Source of the DNA: Arthrobacter crusticola
GTDB taxonomy: Bacteria > Actinomycetota > Actinomycetes > Actinomycetales > Micrococcaceae
Direction: 5' to 3'
DNA length: 64,000 bases
Assembly: GCF_004357995.1 (NCBI RefSeq)
Contig: NZ_SMTK01000001.1
Location: 62,001-126,000, forward strand
The translations under genes and the position numbers were made by a program. Of this stretch, positions 25,813 through 34,447 are shown piece by piece (within the stretch, counting starts at the first letter, position 1; every line of letters begins with the position of its first letter). The notes under the pieces were generated by a model. The model had not been told where the DNA came from. It was given only the letters and a program-made list of their open reading frames with translations, and made no database searches.

Positions 25813-26827
25813 GCTCGGATTCCGTCCTCCAGGCGGCGGCCTGGGCTTTCAGTGCGGGGGTGGGCTCCTGGAAGACGAAGTCGAACATCTCGCTTCCCGG
25901 GCGGGGAGCGAGGCCTTCAAGACCCTGGCGGACGGCCTCGGCCTCGGCCTCGGCCGCGGCGAGGGCTCCGGCGAAGAACGAGTCGGGCGTGCCGAAGCGC
26001 GTGCGCAGCAGGGCCTCGCAGGCGGCCAGCGGATCGGACCGGCGGGCCGACTGCTCCTCATCCAGGCTCCGGTAGCGTCCGGGGTCGTCGCTCGTTGAGT
26101 GCGGGCCCAGCCGGTAAGTCCGGGCTTCGATGACGATCGGGCCGCCGCCGTCCCGGCAGTGCGCCAGGGCCTGCCGGGTGGCCTCAAGCACCGCCGTTAC
26201 GTCGTTGCCGTCAACGCTCAGCGACGGCATGCCGTACCCGGCGGCCCGGGCGGCGACGGACCCGCCCGCCACCTGGCGCTCGGTGGGCACGGAGATGGCC
26301 CAGCCGTTGTTCTGCACGAAGAAAATGACGGGTGCCTTCATCACGGCCGCGAAGTTCATCGCCTCATGGACGTCGCCCTGGGAGCTGGCGCCGTCGCCGA
26401 AGTAGCTCAGGGCCACGTTGTAGCCGTCCTCGCCGGGCCCGGCCAGCCGCTGGCCGTGCGCCCAGCCCACGGCGTGGAGCACCGATCCGCCGACTACTGC
26501 CTGGATGGGGGCAAAGTGGGTGGTGGCGGGGTTGTAGAGCCCGCCATGCCAGGTTGCCTTGTGGGTGGCCATGTATTCGACCATGTCCACGCCCACGGCG
26601 CGGGCAACGCCGAGTTCCCGGTAGGTAGGGAATAGAAAGTCCCGGGTCGGATCGACGGCGTAGCCGCTGCCCACCTGGGCCGCCTCCTGCCCGAGGAGGG
26701 GTGCGTAGCCGGGGATGATGCCCTGGCGCTGCCAGCGGACCGCGGCGGTGTCGAGCTGCCGGACGGCGGCGAGGAGCCGGTAGAGCTCCTCGAGCTCGCT
26801 CGGGTCCGCAGGTGTCGGAGATTCCAT
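25805..26827 (-). CDS. 2-oxoacid dehydrogenase E1 component, alpha subunit
   Basis: A 340-aa thiamine-diphosphate subunit; decarboxylates a 2-oxoacid (or cleaves acetoin) and passes the acyl group to the lipoyl domain. The diphosphate motif is GDGASSQGDVHEAMNFAAV followed by FFVQNNGWAIS. Other blocks are LGQEAAQVGSG and RTYRLGPHSTSDDPGRYR. The ATG at 26827 is where the family starts; upstream in-frame sequence belongs to the divergent promoter region. No E3 gene is in the window, so a shared lipoamide dehydrogenase is implied. Confidence 0.9.
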   Translation of the reverse strand: MESPTPADPSELEELYRLLAAVRQLDTAAVRWQRQGIIPGYAPLLGQEAAQVGSGYAVDPTRDFLFPTYRELGVARAVGVDMVEYMATHKATWHGGLYNPATTHFAPIQAVVGGSVLHAVGWAHGQRLAGPGEDGYNVALSYFGDGASSQGDVHEAMNFAAVMKAPVIFFVQNNGWAISVPTERQVAGGSVAARAAGYGMPSLSVDGNDVTAVLEATRQALAHCRDGGGPIVIEARTYRLGPHSTSDDPGRYRSLDEEQSARRSDPLAACEALLRTRFGTPDSFFAGALAAAEAEAEAVRQGLEGLAPRPGSEMFDFVFQEPTPALKAQAAAWRTESEHV

Positions 26828-26882
26828 GGTGCGTCCTTGCGTAGGGGGTCTTGGGCGACGGTATCCGTACCCGGAGGTCCTG

Positions 26883-26918
26883 CGCAATCTGCCGCGTCGA
26901 TCCTCCGCAGTTTGCCGC
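26883..26918. promoter_or_regulatory. Direct repeat in the bkd/asnC divergent region
   Basis: CGCAATCTGCCGC (26883-26895) and CGCAGTTTGCCGC (26906-26918) are near-identical, 23 bases start to start, about two helical turns. They lie between the E1alpha start and the Lrp/AsnC-type gene and are candidate half-sites for that regulator. The 258-base intergenic region holds no gene. Confidence 0.35.
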
Positions 26919-27085
26919 AGTGAACGCCGGGTGGGCGTATCCGACTGTACAGACTGCTTCATTCTGCGGTTATTGTCTCTACAAACAGGCGTCCGCACTC
27001 AATCGGCCCCGGCCCGGACAGTCCCGGCCAGGGTGGTCCGGGCGGCGCCGCGGCAGGGCACTGTGTGTCCGGAGGAAGGCAACCC

Positions 27086-27586
27086 ATGGAGATCGACCGG
27101 CTGGACGTCCGCATCGCTGACCTGTTCGCCGACAACCCCCGGATCTCGGTGCTCGAGGCATCCCGCGTCCTGGGGGTCGCGCGGGCCACCGTGTCGGCGC
27201 GGCTTGAGCGGATGCAGCGCAGCGGGGTGATCAACGGCTGGGGCCCCCGCATCGACCCCGGCTCCATGGGGTACGGCGTGACGGCCTTCTGCTCACTGAT
27301 CATCCATCAGGATTCGGGCCACGACGCGGTGGCCGAGGCGCTCGCGGAGATCCCCGAGATCCAGGAACTGCACACCGTGTCGGGGGAGAGCGACCTGCTG
27401 GCACGGGTCACGGCCCGCTCCAACGCCGACCTGCAGCGCGTGATCGACGCGATCATCGCCACCCGGACCGTCATCCGCTCCTCGAGCGTCATCGTCCTCA
27501 ACACCCACTTCGAGGCGCGGACCCTGCCGCTGATGCGGGCCGCGGCCTCGGGGGGCCCTGCCGCAGGGGTTGGGGACCTGTTATAG
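27086..27586 (+). CDS. Lrp/AsnC family transcriptional regulator
   Basis: A 166-aa regulator with an N-terminal winged HTH (about 1-60; ISVLEASRVLGVARATVSARL) and a C-terminal RAM ligand domain (about 70-150; EIPEIQELHTVSGESDLLARV). It is divergent from the 2-oxoacid dehydrogenase operon and is the likely local activator responding to an amino or keto acid, as Lrp/BkdR-type proteins do. ATG 27086 follows GGAGGAAGG at a good distance; an in-frame GTG at 27065 lies before that site. Its stop codon lies inside the NrtR-type palindrome. Confidence 0.9.
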   Translation: MEIDRLDVRIADLFADNPRISVLEASRVLGVARATVSARLERMQRSGVINGWGPRIDPGSMGYGVTAFCSLIIHQDSGHDAVAEALAEIPEIQELHTVSGESDLLARVTARSNADLQRVIDAIIATRTVIRSSSVIVLNTHFEARTLPLMRAAASGGPAAGVGDLL

Positions 27587-27602
27587 TCATGGTGACTTTA
27601 AC
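27580..27602 (+). promoter_or_regulatory. NrtR-type operator before nrtR-nadABC
   Basis: Two 10-base arms, GTTATAGTCA and TGACTTTAAC, flank TGG; nine of ten positions are complementary. A TATAGT -10 hexamer is embedded in the left arm (27582-27587), so a bound protein would block the polymerase. The position before nrtR and nadABC and the palindrome type fit the NrtR regulon of NAD synthesis. The left arm includes the asnC-type stop codon. Confidence 0.75.
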
Positions 27603-27644
27603 CGGGGCTGCCGCGGCGGACTGAACTTCGAGGGCGGTGCAGGC

Positions 27645-28352
27645 ATGGACTTCGGCTCGGCGAACGTGACCGAACGCAACCAACTCCCTCCGGCTCTGGC
27701 GATCTCCACGGTGATCTTCGCCCTCCGCTCCGACGGCGGTCGGCAGGCTCTCTGGATGCCCCTGGTGCGGCGGATCCGCGAGCCGCACCTGGGCAAGTGG
27801 GCGCTGCCCGGCGGGCCGCTGTCCGGCCGGGAATCCCTCCAGGACGCCGCGGCCCGGAACCTGAACGAAACCACGGGCCTCGCCCCCCGGTACCTCGAAC
27901 AGCTCTACGCTTTCGGCGGGCTCGACCGTGCCGCCACCCAGCGGCTGGTCTCCATTGTCTATTGGGCCCTCGTGCAGCCGGGGGAGGCGGACCTCGCGCG
28001 CGAATCGGAGAACGTGAAGTGGTTCCCGGCCGACGCCCTGCCTGACCTCGCCTTCGACCACAACACGATCGTCGAATACGCCCTCTGGCGGCTGCGCAAC
28101 AAGATGGAATACGGGCCGATCGCCTTCTCCTTCCTGGGCGAGTCCTTCACCCTCGCCCAGGTGCGCGGGGTCTACGAGGCGGTCCTGGGCCGGGAACTCG
28201 ACCCGGCCAACTTCCGCCGCCACCTCCGGGCCACCCCCGACATCGTTCCGACGGACACCTTCCAGCAGGGCGGCAGGCACCGCCCGCCGCGCCTCTACCG
28301 CTACACCGGCGCCGCTTCACCCGATCCCGGCTTCCCCAGGAGAACCCCATGA
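27645..28352 (+). CDS. nrtR: NrtR, Nudix-related transcriptional regulator of NAD metabolism
   Basis: A 235-aa protein with an N-terminal Nudix domain (about 15-145) and a C-terminal winged HTH (about 155-225; FTLAQVRGVYEAVLGRELD and FRRHLRA). The Nudix box GGPLSGRESLQDAAARNL with NETTG has lost the catalytic glutamates (REUXEE is RNLNET), typical of NrtR, which senses ADP-ribose rather than cleaving it. It heads nadA-nadB-nadC and overlaps nadA by four bases (ATGA), with a matching palindrome upstream that implies autoregulation. Confidence 0.88.
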   Translation: MDFGSANVTERNQLPPALAISTVIFALRSDGGRQALWMPLVRRIREPHLGKWALPGGPLSGRESLQDAAARNLNETTGLAPRYLEQLYAFGGLDRAATQRLVSIVYWALVQPGEADLARESENVKWFPADALPDLAFDHNTIVEYALWRLRNKMEYGPIAFSFLGESFTLAQVRGVYEAVLGRELDPANFRRHLRATPDIVPTDTFQQGGRHRPPRLYRYTGAASPDPGFPRRTP

Positions 28353-29635
28353 CCTCTGTCAACACCGCGGTCCAGCTCATCACCCGGGCCCAGGCCCAGG
28401 CCGCCCCGGCCGCCCGCAGCACCTGTTCCTCCGCGCTCGCCGAAGGCCCGTGGGCCTTCGACACACCCGTGCCCACCTACGGGCCGGGCGCCTCGATGGC
28501 CGACTCCGCACCCGCCGCGACCCCCCGCCAGGGCGAACTGCCCGAGGAATACCGGCGGGCCGGCGACGACGAACTGGACCGGCGCATCACCGCGGCGCGG
28601 CAGGCCCTTGGCAGCCGGGTGGTCATCCTCGGGCACTTCTACCAGCGCGACGAAGTCATCCGCCACGCCGACTTCGTCGGGGACAGCTTCCAACTCGCCC
28701 GCGCGGCAACCCAGCGCCCCGAGGCCGAGGCGATCGTCTTCTGCGGCGTGCACTTCATGGCCGAGACCGCCGACCTGCTCTCGCGGCCGGATCAGGCGGT
28801 GATCCTGCCCAACCTCGCCGCCGGCTGCTCCATGGCGGACATGGCCGACATCGACTCGGTGACCGACTGCTGGGAGCAGCTCGCCGAGGTGTACGGCACC
28901 GAACCCGACGCCGAGGGCAGGGTCCCGGTGCTCCCGGTCACCTATATGAACTCCTCCGCGGCGCTCAAGGGGTTCTGCGGCGAGAACGGCGGGATCGTCT
29001 GCACCTCCTCCAATGCCGCCGCGGTGCTCGAGTGGGCCTTCAAGCGGGCGCAGCGGGTGCTCTTCTTCCCCGACCAGCATCTGGGCCGCAACACCGCCAA
29101 GGCGATGGGTGTTCCGCTGGAGCAGATGCCGCTGTGGAACCCGCGCAAGGACCTCGGCGGCCTCGCCGAGCAGGAGCTCCTCGACTCCCGCGTCATCCTG
29201 TGGAACGGCTTCTGCTCCGTCCACAAGCGCTTTACGGTCGCCCAGATCGAGAAGGCCCGGGCCGAGCACCCGGGCGTGCGTGTAATCGTCCACCCGGAGT
29301 GCCCGATGCCCGTCGTCGACGCCGCCGACGAGGCAGGGTCCACCGACTACATCCGCAAGGCGATCGCCGCCGGTGCGCCGGGCACCACCTTCGCCATCGG
29401 TACCGAAGTCAACCTCGTGAACCGCCTGGCCGCCGAGCACCCCGAACACGCGATCTTCTGCCTCGATCCCGTCATCTGCCCCTGCTCCACGATGTACCGG
29501 ATCCACCCCGGGTACCTCGCTTGGGTGCTCGAGGGCCTGCTCGAGGGCGACGTGCGCAACCGGATCACCGTCGCGGATGCCACCGCAGGCTCCGCCCGGA
29601 CCGCCCTGCAGCGCATGCTCGCGGTCCGGCCATGA
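28349..29635 (+). CDS. nadA: Quinolinate synthase A
   Basis: Condenses iminoaspartate with dihydroxyacetone phosphate to quinolinate, using a [4Fe-4S] cluster. It is 428 aa, with a roughly 60-residue N-terminal extension before the catalytic core, as in actinobacterial NadA. Cluster cysteines are Cys160 (AGCSMADM), Cys318 (HPECPMP) and Cys377 or Cys379 (VICPCSTMYRIHP). Other blocks are ILGHFYQRDEV and FFPDQHLGRNTA. It is joined by ATGA overlaps to nrtR and nadB. Confidence 0.95.
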   Translation: MTSVNTAVQLITRAQAQAAPAARSTCSSALAEGPWAFDTPVPTYGPGASMADSAPAATPRQGELPEEYRRAGDDELDRRITAARQALGSRVVILGHFYQRDEVIRHADFVGDSFQLARAATQRPEAEAIVFCGVHFMAETADLLSRPDQAVILPNLAAGCSMADMADIDSVTDCWEQLAEVYGTEPDAEGRVPVLPVTYMNSSAALKGFCGENGGIVCTSSNAAAVLEWAFKRAQRVLFFPDQHLGRNTAKAMGVPLEQMPLWNPRKDLGGLAEQELLDSRVILWNGFCSVHKRFTVAQIEKARAEHPGVRVIVHPECPMPVVDAADEAGSTDYIRKAIAAGAPGTTFAIGTEVNLVNRLAAEHPEHAIFCLDPVICPCSTMYRIHPGYLAWVLEGLLEGDVRNRITVADATAGSARTALQRMLAVRP

Positions 29636-31281
29636 CCCCGGTCCCTGCCGACCACCCGGACGCCCCGCGCCGGGTGATCGTCGTGGGCGGCGGGGTGGCA
29701 GGGCTGGCAACGGTGCTCCGGATCCGCCGTTCCCTGCCGGGCGCGCAGCTGACCTTGATCACAAAGGCCGCCCTCGAGGAGAGCAACACCTGGTATGCCC
29801 AGGGCGGCATGGCCGCAGTGCTGTCCGGTGCCCCCGGACAGGAGCCGTCCGAGCCCGGTCCCCGGGGAGGCGTTAGGGACAGCGTGGCCGCCCACGTGGC
29901 CGATACCCTGGCCGCCGGCGCGGGCCTCGCCGCCCCCGACCCGGTCAGGCTGCTGTGCGCGGGGGCGCAGGGCCAGGTGAGCTGGCTTGAGTCCGTCGGG
30001 TTCCGCTTCGACAGCGCCGGCGGTGCGCCCGCCAGCGGCCGGGAGGCCGCCCACAGCGCGGCCCGGATCCTCCGCGCCGGTGGCGACGCGACCGGCCGTG
30101 CGCTGGCCGCCGCCCTGATCCGCGCGGTGCGGGCCGACGCCTCAGTGCGGATCCTTGAATCCACCGTCGTCACGGACCTGCTGCGTGCGGGCACGCCCGC
30201 GAAACTCCGCGTCTCGGGCGTGCACGTCCGCCCGGCGGGTCCCGCCACCGCAGGGGAGCCCGCTGCACGGGAGATCACGGCCGACGCCGTCGTGCTCGCC
30301 ACCGGCGGGGCGGGCAGGCTCTTTGAGCACACCACCAACCCGGCGGTGGCCACCGGTGACGGCGTGGCCGTGGCCTGGCGGGCCGGAGCGGTGGTGGCCG
30401 ACGCGGAGTTCTTCCAGTTCCACCCCACCGCGCTCGATGTCGCCGGCAGCCCGCTCGTCTCCGAGGCGGTGCGGGGCGAGGGCGCGGTCCTCCGCGACGC
30501 CTCCGGAACCCGCTTCCTCTCCGCCTACCACCCGGACGGTGAACTGGCACCGCGCGACGTCGTCTCACGCAGCATCGCGCAGCACCTCGCCGCGCGGGGT
30601 GAAAGGTGTGTGTACCTCGACGCGACCGCCCTCGGCGGTCCCTTCCTCGCCCGCCGGTTCCCCTCACTGACCTCCCTGACCGCGAGCCACGGCCTGAACT
30701 GGGCGCGCGAACCAATCCCGGTGGTGCCCGCCGCGCACTACTGGATGGGCGGGATCCGCACCGACACTTCGGGCCGGACCTCGCTCCCCGGCCTGTACGC
30801 GGTGGGGGAGGCCGCCTGCACCGGCGTGCACGGCGCCAACCGGCTCGCCTCGAACTCGCTCCTCGAGGGACTCGTCTTCGCCGGGCGGACGGCAGAAGCC
30901 CTGGCCGCGCCGGAGGCCCCGTGGCCAGCGTTCCCGGCCCACCCGCTCGCCCTTGACTCCCCGGACGCCGGCGAACCCTTCGACCGTGCCCAGCTGCAGC
31001 GCCTGATGACCCGGCAGGCCGGGGTCCTCCGGGACGCGGCCGGGCTCGAACTGGCAGCCAAGCAGCTGGCCGCCTACGCGCCCGTCGGCAGCACGATCGA
31101 GGAACTCGAAACCGTCAACCTCCTGCTGTGCGCGCGGCTGCTGGTGCACGCCGCCACCGCCCGCAGGGAAAGCCGGGGCGCCCACCACCGGTCGGATTTC
31201 CCGCTGGCCGATCCGCGAAAAGTTCCCGGGAGCACGGCGTACGTCCGCGCTTCCACCCCCGAGGAAGGATTCCCCCAATGA
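29632..31281 (+). CDS. nadB: L-aspartate oxidase
   Basis: FAD enzyme that makes iminoaspartate for NadA. It is 549 aa: FAD-binding VIVVGGGVAGLATVL, then ESNTWYAQGGMAAVL, ATGGAGRLFEHTTNP, FFQFHPTAL with the catalytic region, APRDVVSRSIA, HYWMGGIRTD and GVHGANRLASNSLLE. The helical C-terminal domain ends near the HHRSDFPLADP motif common to aspartate oxidases. The true start is the ATG at 29632, overlapping nadA by four; a longer open frame upstream is antisense-like shadow within nadA. Confidence 0.94.
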   Translation: MTPVPADHPDAPRRVIVVGGGVAGLATVLRIRRSLPGAQLTLITKAALEESNTWYAQGGMAAVLSGAPGQEPSEPGPRGGVRDSVAAHVADTLAAGAGLAAPDPVRLLCAGAQGQVSWLESVGFRFDSAGGAPASGREAAHSAARILRAGGDATGRALAAALIRAVRADASVRILESTVVTDLLRAGTPAKLRVSGVHVRPAGPATAGEPAAREITADAVVLATGGAGRLFEHTTNPAVATGDGVAVAWRAGAVVADAEFFQFHPTALDVAGSPLVSEAVRGEGAVLRDASGTRFLSAYHPDGELAPRDVVSRSIAQHLAARGERCVYLDATALGGPFLARRFPSLTSLTASHGLNWAREPIPVVPAAHYWMGGIRTDTSGRTSLPGLYAVGEAACTGVHGANRLASNSLLEGLVFAGRTAEALAAPEAPWPAFPAHPLALDSPDAGEPFDRAQLQRLMTRQAGVLRDAAGLELAAKQLAAYAPVGSTIEELETVNLLLCARLLVHAATARRESRGAHHRSDFPLADPRKVPGSTAYVRASTPEEGFPQ

Positions 31282-32219
31282 CCCCACCGGCAGCAGCCAC
31301 CGCCCCGTCCGCCGCGGTCTTCGATGCGGTGATTCTAGCCGCGCTCGCCGAGGACTCACCCTGGGGCGACATCACCTGCCAGGGCCTCATTGCGCCGTCG
31401 GTCCTGGCCACCGGGGCCGTCACGGCCCGGGAGGCCGGGGTCTTCTGCGGGGCGCAGGTCATCGAGTCGGCAATGCGCCTGACCGACCCGCGCATCACCA
31501 TGGAGCCGCAGCTGAGCGACGGCGATGCCTTCGCCCCAGGCGCCGTGCTCGCGACCCTTTCCGGTCCCGCCGCGGGGATCCTCGCCGCCGAGCGCACCGC
31601 GCTCAACCTCACTCAGCGGCTCAGCGGCATCGCCACCCTCACCGCCCGGTATGTCGAGGCGGTCCGCGGAACCGGCGCACGCATTGTCGACACCCGCAAG
31701 ACCACGCCCGGCCTCAGGGCGCTGGAGAAGTACGCGGTGCGCTGCGGCGGCGGGTTCAACCACCGCTTCAGCCTCTCGGACGCGGTGCTGGTGAAGGACA
31801 ACCACCTGGCCCTGCTGTCCGCGGACGGCCCCAAGGCACTCACCGCCGCCCTCGCGGAGGCAAGGGTGCGGCTGCCGCACACCGTGCATTTCGAAGTGGA
31901 GGTCGACCGGCTCGACCAAATCGAGCCGGTGCTCGCCGCGGGGGTCGACACGATTCTGCTCGACAACTTCTCCCTGGCCGAGCTCGCCGAGGGGGTCCGC
32001 CGGGTCGGGGGCCGCGCCCTCGTCGAGGCCAGCGGCAACGTCACGCTGGAAACCGTTGCCGCCATCGCCGCGACCGGCGTCGACCTGATCTCCTCGGGGG
32101 CCCTGACCCACAGCGTCCGCAGCCTCGATCTCGGCCTCGACTTCCGGCCTGAGGCCCCCGGCTACGTCGGCGCCGGGGCGACGGCAGGTGCCCGGCTCCC
32201 GGCGGAGCTGCGGTCATGA
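31278..32219 (+). CDS. nadC: Nicotinate-nucleotide diphosphorylase (carboxylating)
   Basis: Quinolinate phosphoribosyltransferase, giving nicotinate mononucleotide. It is 313 aa, with EDSPWGDITCQG near the start, LNLTQRLSGIATLT, DTRKTTPGLRALEKYAV, GGFNHRFSLSDAVLVKDNH and the C-terminal VEASGNVTLETV and ISSGALTHSV. The ATG overlaps the nadB stop by four bases, and its own stop overlaps the desulfurase start by four. Confidence 0.95.
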   Translation: MTPPAAATAPSAAVFDAVILAALAEDSPWGDITCQGLIAPSVLATGAVTAREAGVFCGAQVIESAMRLTDPRITMEPQLSDGDAFAPGAVLATLSGPAAGILAAERTALNLTQRLSGIATLTARYVEAVRGTGARIVDTRKTTPGLRALEKYAVRCGGGFNHRFSLSDAVLVKDNHLALLSADGPKALTAALAEARVRLPHTVHFEVEVDRLDQIEPVLAAGVDTILLDNFSLAELAEGVRRVGGRALVEASGNVTLETVAAIAATGVDLISSGALTHSVRSLDLGLDFRPEAPGYVGAGATAGARLPAELRS

Positions 32220-33367
32220 TCTATCTCGACGCCGCCGCCACGACGCCGGTGCGGCGGGAGGTGCTTGAGGCGATGTGGCCGCTGCTGACGGGTGGTTTCG
32301 GCAATCCCTCAAGCCACCACGCGGTGGGTGAGGCCGCCGCGGCTGCCCTCGCTTCCGCGCGGGAGGCCGTCGCCGCGGACCTGTTCTGCCGGCCGGCGGA
32401 GGTGGTCTTCACCTCGGGCGGCACCGAGGCGAACAACCTTGCGCTGAAGGGGATAGCGCTCGCTGCGCCGCGCGGACGGCACATCGTCACGAGCGCCGCC
32501 GAGCATGCCGCGGTCCGCGAGCCTCTGTCCTACCTCGAGCGGTTCCACGGCTTCCGGATCACCGTCCTGCCGGTGGACGGTGCAGGGACGGTCGACCCGG
32601 AAGAGCTCGCGGCCGCACTGACCGCGGAGACGACGCTGTGCAGCGTGATGTATGCCAACAACGAGGTCGGCACCGTGCAGGACATCGCCCGACTCGCCGG
32701 GATCTGCCGGAGTCGGGGGGTGTACTTCCACACCGACGCCGTCCAGGCCGCGGCGTGGCTTCCCCTCGACGTCCAGGCGCTGGGCGTCGACGCGCTGAGC
32801 ATCTCGGGACACAAGCTCGGGGCGCCGAAGGGCTCCGGGGTGCTGTACCTCCGGCGCAGGGTCCCGGTGGAACCTCTGATTCACGGCGGCGGCCAGGAGC
32901 GGGGGCGCCGTTCGGGCACCGAAAACGTGGCCGGCGCCGTCGGCGCCGCGACGGCGCTGACGGCCGCCCGGCGGGGCTGGGCCGCTGCCGCGGAGGCCTC
33001 GACCGCGCTGCGGGACCGGCTCATCGCCCACGTCCTGGCCGGGGTGCCGGGCGCCGTCCTGACCGGGCACCCCGAGCGGAGGCTGCCGAACCTCGCCTCC
33101 TTCTGCTTTCCCGGCCTCAGCGGCGAATCGGTGCTGCTTGAACTGGAGCGCCTCGGCGTGGTGGCGTCATCCGGCTCCGCCTGTGCCGCAGGGTCGGACG
33201 AGCCCTCCGCCGTCCTGCTCGCTTTGGGTCTCGACGCCGACACCGCCACCACGGCGCTGCGGCTCTCCTGGATCCCGGAGGCGACGGCGGCGGACCTTGA
33301 GGCGGCGGCCGCCGCGGTCGTCGAGGCCGTCGGCCGGGTGCGGGCCCCGCACGCCGCACGGATCTAG
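32216..33367 (+). CDS. Cysteine desulfurase (NifS/IscS type)
   Basis: PLP enzyme, 383 aa, releasing sulfur from cysteine; here most likely to build the NadA cluster. YLDAAATTPVRREV opens the fold, SGGTEANNLALKG follows, the PLP Lys is in SISGHKLGAPKGSG, and the active-site Cys is in SSGSACAAGSDEPS. The short loop after the Cys is the group II IscS form. Linkage to nadABC by ATGA fits the known pairing of a NifS-like protein with quinolinate synthase. Confidence 0.92.
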   Translation: MIYLDAAATTPVRREVLEAMWPLLTGGFGNPSSHHAVGEAAAAALASAREAVAADLFCRPAEVVFTSGGTEANNLALKGIALAAPRGRHIVTSAAEHAAVREPLSYLERFHGFRITVLPVDGAGTVDPEELAAALTAETTLCSVMYANNEVGTVQDIARLAGICRSRGVYFHTDAVQAAAWLPLDVQALGVDALSISGHKLGAPKGSGVLYLRRRVPVEPLIHGGGQERGRRSGTENVAGAVGAATALTAARRGWAAAAEASTALRDRLIAHVLAGVPGAVLTGHPERRLPNLASFCFPGLSGESVLLELERLGVVASSGSACAAGSDEPSAVLLALGLDADTATTALRLSWIPEATAADLEAAAAAVVEAVGRVRAPHAARI

Positions 33368-33446
33368 ACCGCTGCAGCCCCCTCATGCCTGCCTGAAATC
33401 GCCGCTGCCCGGGAGCCCGGCCGCTTGGGCGTCGGGAGCCCAGGCG

Positions 33447-34370
33447 TCAGGTGCGCGGCTCGAGGGCCCGGTAGTCGACCCCGGTCAGTTCGACACTGCG
33501 ATCCCAGAGCCGTGCGGCGGTTTCGGGGTCAAGGACGCGCGGGGAAGGCGCCACGAGGCGCACGTTTCCGCGGGTCTCCCCGGGGCCGTCCGGCCCGTAG
33601 TAGTCTCCGCCCTCAACGTCGGATGCGGTGGCCGCGTAGAGCACCGGAAGCGCGCCGGCCTCATCGGACTGGCTCAGCACGCCGAGGAAACCGCCGAGCA
33701 GGTCGAGCACCGGTCCCGCCTGGCGGTTGCGCACCAGGTTGGTGCGGGCGAGGCCCGGGTGCGCCGCCGCCGCCGTGAGCTGCCACCCCGCCGCCCGTGC
33801 ACGCCGGTCGAGTTCGATGGTGAAGTACAGGTTGGCCGCCTTGCTCTGGCCGTATGCGGCCCAGGGACGGTACGCCCGGGCGGACTGGAGGTCCCCGAAG
33901 TTCAGGCGCCCGCGTTTGTGGGCGAGGCTTGAGACGGTCACCACGCGGGAATCACCGGCCGCCCGCAGCTGTCCGAGGAGGAGCCCGGTCAGGGCGAAGT
34001 GGCCGAGGTGGTTGATTCCGAACTGCGACTCGAAGCCGTCATCGGTGAGCACCCTGCGCGGTGGCGCCATGACCCCGGCGTTGTTGATCAGCAGGTCCAA
34101 CGGGTGCTCCCAGCCGGCGGCGAACCGCCGAATGGAGGCGAGGCTGGCCAGATCGAGCAGGCGCAGCTCCACCGCCGAACTGCCGCTGACGGAGCGGACG
34201 TGCTGCTCGGCTTCCTCCCCCCGCCCCGCGTCGCGGCAGCCGAGCACCACGTGGGCGCCCTTCCGGGCCAGGGCGACGGCGACCCGGAGGCCGATGCCGC
34301 TGTTGGCCCCGGTGACGATGGCGCGGCGGCCGGTGAGGTCGGGGACGTCGTCGGGGGTGAAGCTGTGCAT
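33447..34370 (-). CDS. Short-chain dehydrogenase/reductase
   Basis: A 307-aa NAD(P)-dependent oxidoreductase of the retinol-dehydrogenase-like group. The Rossmann motif is AIVTGANSGIGLRVAVALA, then LINNAGVMAPP, the catalytic Ser in VTVSSLAHKRG and YGQSKAANLYF with Tyr and Lys. The substrate is unknown. The ATG at 34370 is preferred over an in-frame start 18 codons upstream. It follows the MarR gene on the same strand and may share its transcript. Confidence 0.87.
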   Translation of the reverse strand: MHSFTPDDVPDLTGRRAIVTGANSGIGLRVAVALARKGAHVVLGCRDAGRGEEAEQHVRSVSGSSAVELRLLDLASLASIRRFAAGWEHPLDLLINNAGVMAPPRRVLTDDGFESQFGINHLGHFALTGLLLGQLRAAGDSRVVTVSSLAHKRGRLNFGDLQSARAYRPWAAYGQSKAANLYFTIELDRRARAAGWQLTAAAAHPGLARTNLVRNRQAGPVLDLLGGFLGVLSQSDEAGALPVLYAATASDVEGGDYYGPDGPGETRGNVRLVAPSPRVLDPETAARLWDRSVELTGVDYRALEPRT

Positions 34371-34447
34371 GGGGCCGCCTTCGCTCGTACGGCTGACCCT
34401 GGATGGGTGCCGTGCCCCCAGCATAGGGGCCGGCTGCCGGCCCCGGG

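Noticed and set aside
28450..29631. Long open frame preceding nadB
   Set aside because: It is a +1 frame shadow of nadA rich in Arg and Pro; nadB begins at 29632.
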